Of a DNA stretch of 64,000 nt, positions 58,442 through 64,000 are shown one piece after another. Each line of letters starts with the position of its first letter. The stretch's first letter is position 1. The stretch covers positions 682,001 through 746,000 of the forward strand of contig JADNRZ010000017.1 in assembly GCA_015501605.1 (NCBI GenBank), read 5' to 3'. The translations under genes and the position numbers were made by a program. This DNA comes from Panaeolus papilionaceus (taxonomy: Eukaryota; Basidiomycota; Agaricomycetes; Agaricales). The notes under the pieces were generated by a model. The model did no database searches, was not told where the DNA came from, and saw only the letters and a list, made by a program, of their open reading frames with translations.

Positions 58442-60115
58442 ATGTACAACCCGAACCGGTCTGCAAAGAAAAGAAAACACCGCGATCGTGGACCGCGCCG
58501 ACGTGAACCAGAATCCGACCAAGGCTGGAACTATAATAATGGCCCGTCGGCGTCAAGCGACGCAGAGGGAGGGGAACTACATGACCCACTTCGCGCATTG
58601 CACATAGAGGCTCATGAGGCGAAAATCTTGCGAGGTCCACAGGCGGAGGCTGCAGCCGATTCTCTAGAGGTTCTGGTGTGTTATGAAGTCACCGAAACGG
58701 GAGAGGGTTCCGGAACCACACCCATCCGACAGATAAAATCGAGAATGAAGGACAGTCAAGAAATGACTCGTACGGGTGCAGCAGGAGTTTTAGTCAAGCT
58801 AAGATCTGGTGACGAATCGCAGCAGTCGACCAGTCATTTGGGTACTGGAGGTCAGAGACATGAGCAAGACGGCCCAAAACTGAGCATCATCGACATGGAT
58901 GCAGATGTGGACACATACACGAATGGCACTGGATCTACCCCTAGTGGAAGACCCTTGGCTCAATCTATTTGGGTGGATAGGTATGTTTTGACATGTTGAA
59001 GTTCTCTTGGATATGTTCTTTGCATGGCATGGACAAACCCGTCCTTATCGAAGACGTTTGTCTTCATGACTGGAACCCGTGTATTCTTTGACAGCGGCAA
59101 AGAGAAGGACAAGCGTATCCTTTGTCTGCTCAATCACTAACTGTTGCAGCATTTGTGGTTATGAAAAAGTACAGCGAACTATGTTCCTGTTCCCATCTTG
59201 CTTGTAACGTCTGGCTAATGGTTTTACATAGGTACGACATACGTCTATTGCTTGATTCCTTACCGTCAATCCCGTTGGATCCACATTCGATTTCTACATC
59301 GACGATACGAGCCAGTTCTCCATCTGGATGGTCAGACCTCTCATCAGATGCTGAAGACACCTTTTTCTTCACGACAGAAGAGACAGAAGACTTTAGACGC
59401 GACAAACGACGACGGTTGATTGAACAGGCACGAGAAGAGCGTCTCAAGCAGCGTTTGGAGGAAGATGGCGATGACGCAGAGAATGACGACACTCATGACG
59501 CATGGGGTGGAAGTGACGAAGAGGTAGGATCAACTCTATCAATACCTCGGCCCATCAAAATTTTAAGGACTGTATTATTTTCTTTGTGTTGCACAGCCCG
59601 ACGAAACTCAAGCCCTTCTTATGGCGCGCACCGCTACACATCTAGCGAGTTCTCCCAACCCTGCGCAGCTCGAAATGCGGATATTGGCTAATCACGGTGC
59701 AGATGCCCGTTTCGCTTTCTTGCTTCCGAAAGGGAGATGGAGTCGTGCGTGGGTTACCGCAAAAGACAAAGTAAAGATAGAAAAAGAGAAGGAAGCCAAA
59801 GAAAAAGAAAAGCAGGCGACACTGGGAGGGTTGGCCGGATACGGCAGTGGTAGCGACGACAGTGCCAGTGACGTCGAGAAAAATGAGGATGAAGCTAATG
59901 GTCTGAGCAATGAGTCGGAGGTTCCTCAACCTCCTGCAGTTCCACCACCCTTGCCTCCTTCCCCTCCTTCTGCTCCTCCACCTCCATTAGCCCCCATGAC
60001 TGATGGAGACATGGATGCTGAAAGTGCCATAAAAGCTGCCAGAAGACAGAGGGCAAAAGAATGGGCTGAGAAACGACGGGCAATGGCTTCCGACTCGACG
60101 GAAGCCGCAGAATAG
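58442..60115 (+). CDS. Unrecognised charged, disordered protein (possibly nuclear)
   Basis: ATG at 58442 opens a basic, NLS-like start (SAKKRKHRDRGPRRREPE). Exon 1 runs to about 58980. A long intron of about 250 bases follows to the acceptor before YDIRLLLDSLP (59231), and a shorter one (about 59524-59597) precedes PDETQALLMARTATHLASS. The only compact block is PAQLEMRILANHGADARFAF with LLPKGRWSRAW directly after it (about 59655-59755). Then come a Lys/Glu helical run, an acidic Ser/Asp stretch, a poly-Pro tract and a charged helix, ending STEAAE with TAG at 60113-60115. The compact block looks conserved in style, but I could not place it in a family. Nuclear or RNA-processing roles are only guessed from composition. 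Confidence 0.7.
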
Positions 60116-60518
60116 GAAAAACTAAGCTTTTCAAGAAACGTGTTCGATATCTAACTAGTTATATTAAAATATTTGCAGCTACTTTATATTCCTGTCGGTT
60201 GACTACTTCTACATAGAATGTTTCTAAAACATGGAAAACGAAAACATTGCTCTATAACGATGATGATGATTTCGCAACCGCGATGTGTGCGCGGAGCGTT
60301 CTTTTAAGCTTGAGTATGAATAAACAGGGTATCGAATGGGGAAGATGGGAAGGGATTGAAAAAACGAATCAAAAGCTGATGCAGATGTGCAGAGAGAAAA
60401 AAGGAAAAGAAAAAAAATGCGTGTGTTGTGGTAGCAAGAACAAGCATGGATAGCACAAACCAGATGAAAATGGAGAAAGGAGAAAGGAAAGACTAAAGAA
60501 AAAAGAAAGAAAGACCCA
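60116..60518. other. Intergenic, convergent gene ends
   Basis: About 400 bases with an A/G-rich run (60400-60510). No gene seen. Confidence 0.6.
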
Positions 60519-63472
60519 TCAAACGGCGTTTATTTCAGAAAACAGATCGCCCCAACATTCTTCTATCGCATCACCATCATCATCCTCTTCCTCATCTTCG
60601 ACGACAACAGGGGGACGATTGTGCCAGGGACTCCCAGCTGCCTTCTTCTGCCTTCTCTTCGTAGTGCAACCTACAGAAACTAGGGTGTGCACCTGGATGT
60701 TTTCTGTACTCTTTCCAGAAAGCAGCGAGTGCAAGCTAGCAGGAGCACCGTTGAAAGAGACGCTGCCCAAAATGCTCTGTTCCGTCTTAACCGCCACATG
60801 CTTCTCATCGACAGGTGTGCCTGGTCCAGATATCTTCATAGTGTCAGAACCTCGTCTATCCAGCATACTCAATATATCGTCGATGGAACGCTCGGTGCTG
60901 TCCAAACTCTCATCAGCACGGGCAAAGACATCGTTCGCGTCCAGTTCTGGTGTATGAAGCGTGGTAACACTCGGGGTGGTCTGACCGCTGGTGCCATATC
61001 CATGGGCATGCGTGCTATCGGATTCAGACGAGAACCACATCTCGTCCGACGAAACCTCATTGCCGTCTTCGTCGTCAGAGTGCCTAGCAATATCCCGACC
61101 CGCATCTCCTTCGTGGCTGACAGACTCTCGGCTGTTCTCAGACCCACACAAGCTCTCAGATGGCTGAGACGCATCAGGGTCAGCATCATCAGAGGATGAG
61201 GCGGCTGATACCCTATGTGCCTTCTTCACGACCTTCAAAGGCGACACCGGCCTTTCGACTTGATGGGGTGTGGCGACGGCAAGAGCAGCGGTGGAAGCAT
61301 ACTCTTCATCGAACAAGTCAGAGTCCAGGTTGCTTTCCCAGGCACTGGCCCGTTGCTGGGCTTGTTCCTGTGCGCGAGCCTCGTCGAGTGCGGCAAACCA
61401 GAGGAGAGAGTCGGGGCGTTTGCGGAGGCTGGATTTGTACCTGGGCTCAGGTTCAGACGTCGTCTCCTCCTCACGATCGTCCTCGTCTTGTGTTGACTTG
61501 GAATCCGAAGCAGTTAATTGACTCGATCCATCCTGACGGCTTTCCTTCTCCTCGTCCCTGCTCAAGTCATCTACAGCGCTTGTAGACTGCTTCTCCTTGG
61601 AGGAAAAAAGAACGGCACTCAGGCTATCCTGATTAAAATGGAAAGCGCCGCCTTTACGGCGGTTGTCCTCCACAGCCTTGTTGAACGTATTCACGACGTC
61701 GTGGTACTGCTCTGTGAAAACACTGAGGCCCGAGACGGATCCCGAAACTGAGACGGAAAGCTGAGATGTGCAGCTGTCACGGCCGGATTGGGAGGTAGGG
61801 GACAGCTTGGAACATTTGGCTAGCCATTCGCCGCTCGAGAGACGGAGATAATTAGGTTGCTTACGATCGTGGGTTGTTTCTTGGGGTCGAGGGGGAGTAC
61901 GTGGTAGGGCGGGGAAAAGGAAGGGCGTGACAGGTTGACAATCTCGAGGATCGGCCTTGGATTTGCCAGATATTCCAGGAGGGTAATATGCGTCCAGTCT
62001 TTTCGGCGTTGTAGAAAACACGGCTGCCTCGTCACGTTCAGGTGAAGTGCGGCCTTCCGATGTCACTGAGTCAGACACAGAGGATCCTTCGCCCTCCTCA
62101 CTGGATATGGAAATATCCAGTGTGGGGTTTGAGGAAGATTCTGAAGAGCTCGAAGGCGAAATGGTAATAGGGGAGTAAGGGCTGGGACATCTGGTAACTT
62201 TATCATCGAGAGAACGCGAGTTCTTCTCGTCATTGACTGGGGAAGATGGTATAGAATTGACCGGTGGTACTGGGAACATGCTGATAATGTCCTGAATCGA
62301 TTCATTGCTCTGGGCGCTATGTATGCTGCCCCCGGAGACACTCAATGGTGGGGTGGGTATTTGCATGGGTTCGAGGATGATGGGAGGGACGACGCTCATT
62401 GAGCCTTGTTTGGGACGTGAAGCGTCCAGTTGCTCAAAAGTGGTGGGTGGTTGAACTAAAACCTTTTTGTGAGCACTCTTCGGGATAAATAGATGATGTC
62501 TACTTACTGAAATGAATACCGCGTCTTTTAGACTTTAGACTTGTATCTGTGATTTCATTAATGCTAGTGTTTGACCCGGCACTTCCATCTGACATAGACA
62601 ACAGAGTGTCCGATGACTTGTCTTGGTCGTTACTGGAATAAAACAGGGGAGGCTGACAATATTCGACGCGGACGCTGGAAGGTGTTATTTTTACGGCTGG
62701 AGTGGTGATGATGACCTTTTTGCGTACACCTTTAGAGAGGATAAATTAAAATGTATCATCTGGTGGTCCAAATATTGCAACGTACCGACTGTTCTGTCCT
62801 GGAACTGCTTCATTGCTGCATCTAGAATGCGGGCCTTGACGGGGTCCACAATGGATTGACGCTGGCTGGAGACCCGGTTCCGTGTCTTTTCGTTGTGGAT
62901 TTCCTCCTCAACGCGAGTATTCTTTTTGCCATGAAATAAGTCGACGATTTCTTGAGGGGTGAGTGTGGATGAGGGCATTGATGATGTGTCCGCAGTTCTG
63001 GCTTTAGTGACTTTGATTTGAATAGAAGATGTGCGTGTTGGTATAGGTGCAGGTGCTGTCAGTGACAATGATGCATTGGTGCTGATTCTGTCGATCGAAA
63101 TGCTTGCAATTGAACTGTTACTGCGTAAACTGATGGAAACGAAACCCGATTTCTCCATAGCGCTTGGGATATCCGGCACTACATTGATTAGAAGGCGTAG
63201 AGAAGGTGTCAATAAATGTCAGCCGTCTGGTAAATTAGAGACATACCAATAGAGGGCTTCTGGCGGGCGGTCGAAGCAGAGATGTCGATGACCTCAGAGC
63301 GGGGGCGTATTCCAGCCTCAATATCGATGTTGATATTAGCTTCGCCCTCGCCAGCACCTGATTCTTTTGAAGGCGATGAAGTAGTAAAAACACCGACACA
63401 GGCCATCCACCACTGTTGCAGGAGTTGGGGGAGAATGCAAGTGAAAAAGCGAGCAAGGAATGAGCCTGACAT
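60519..63472 (-). CDS. Unrecognised Ser-rich, acidic, mostly disordered protein
   Basis: ATG at 63470-63472. A short N-terminal exon with a hydrophobic/aromatic stretch (FTCILPQLLQQWWMACVGVF) splices on to VPDIPSAMEKSGFVSISLR. A helical segment follows (TPQEIVDLFHGKKN and SIVDPVKARILDAAMKQFQD, about 62780-62950), then exons with KKVIITTPAVKITP and a long final exon from about 62445. Exon joins at 62752/62785 and 62459/62512 keep the frame. The last 640 residues are Ser/Asp/Glu-rich with scattered SP/TP sites (many possible kinase sites) and only one better-ordered part (SVFTEQYHDVVNTFNKAVED, about 61680-61740). It ends AIEECWGDLFSEINAV with TGA at 60519-60521. No family recognised; a phospho-regulated scaffold or regulator is possible but unproven. 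Confidence 0.7.
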
Positions 63473-64000
63473 AGCTGAACGAGCTATGCCGCTAGAATAG
63501 GGGAAAACTGCAGCGTTTAAAAACGCGATACAGATGGACCAAGTCTTTATAAACACCGAATCCAGTACGACGAGCGTTTAACTGAACAGCGAGAGAACAA
63601 GCCAATGTCCTCCGTTCAAAAGCCAGTCATTTTAATAGAGCGTCTTTTTTATAGTCGAAAAGCAAACCTATGAGGCTGACTTGAAAGAAAAATCCCAGTC
63701 TCCAGACAGTTCCAAGGGCCTAGCCAGTTGAGAAATAACCTAGAGACTTGAACGAGTGACAATAATGGCTTCCTTCCAAGGCAATGTAGACCGGTCGATA
63801 GATTATTATCCGTTTGCTTCATGAGCCATAGTATTTTAATATGATACTCGATTTCTGCAAGATTTCTGGAGTAACGCAGCCATTGAAGCTCGGGAAGAAA
63901 AGCAGAGGCGCACGCAACTATCGTCCATTGTTATATGCCATGTTGACTCAGAGGGATACTTGGAACGCGGTCAAGATCTTTACGGGAAAAACAGCGCTGT
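63473..64000. other. Upstream region, nothing recognised
   Basis: AT-rich sequence upstream of the gene starting at 63472. No open frame with gene-like features to the window edge. Confidence 0.5.

Noticed and set aside
60687..61585. Plus-strand frames up to 170 codons opposite the last gene
   Set aside because: Shadows of the long Ser-rich exon on the minus strand; no splice logic or motif.

Overview
The window reads as nuclear DNA of a mushroom-forming basidiomycete (Agaricomycetes). Most genes are cut by many introns of about 47-60 bases with GT/AG ends. The gene families seen (DUF6534 membrane proteins, F-box proteins with a YPRP-type linker, MpaB-like oxygenases, TPR-CHAT proteins, a MYND protein) are typical of these fungi. 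No bacterial operon, ribosome binding site, IS element or CRISPR array was seen. All family names come from reading motifs by eye; no database was searched.

Layout. 1-2.4 kb: 3' part of an unrecognised membrane/low-complexity gene. 3.0-16.9 kb: an accessory island of helical proteins resembling the HBL/Xax class of alpha-helical pore-forming proteins, with two genes leftward (3070-6057, 6859-8422), one rightward (9118-10852) and one broken relative (14960-16900). A DUF6534 membrane gene (11614-13585) is embedded in it. 18.3-21.4 kb: a MYND zinc-finger gene divergent from STE24, the CaaX protease. 22.3-32.5 kb: a second island with two related F-box genes flanking a 1459-residue TPR-CHAT protein of the kind linked to self/non-self recognition and regulated proteolysis. 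32.9-33.7 kb: two identical intron-containing elongator tRNA-Met genes facing each other.

34.8-43.9 kb is mostly housekeeping: an Atg22-type vacuolar permease, SUMO, a large protein with four dsRNA-binding-like modules, and a TVP38/TMEM64 membrane protein. 44.5-48.6 kb: an MpaB-like oxygenase next to a tandem copy broken in three places. 49.3-57.4 kb: TAF11, an F-box/LRR-like protein and a full-length Argonaute with an RG-rich tail. 58.4-63.5 kb: two unrecognised low-complexity genes.

The most unusual items are the pore-former-like island with a shared TGTGCA-type upstream motif, the TPR-CHAT gene between F-box paralogues, and the four-module protein (38430-41725). In that protein each module carries a phase-1 intron at the same internal position, a clear record of intragenic duplication. 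Whether its RNA-binding-like modules work with the Argonaute 12 kb away is speculation. Start codons are uncertain where stated.
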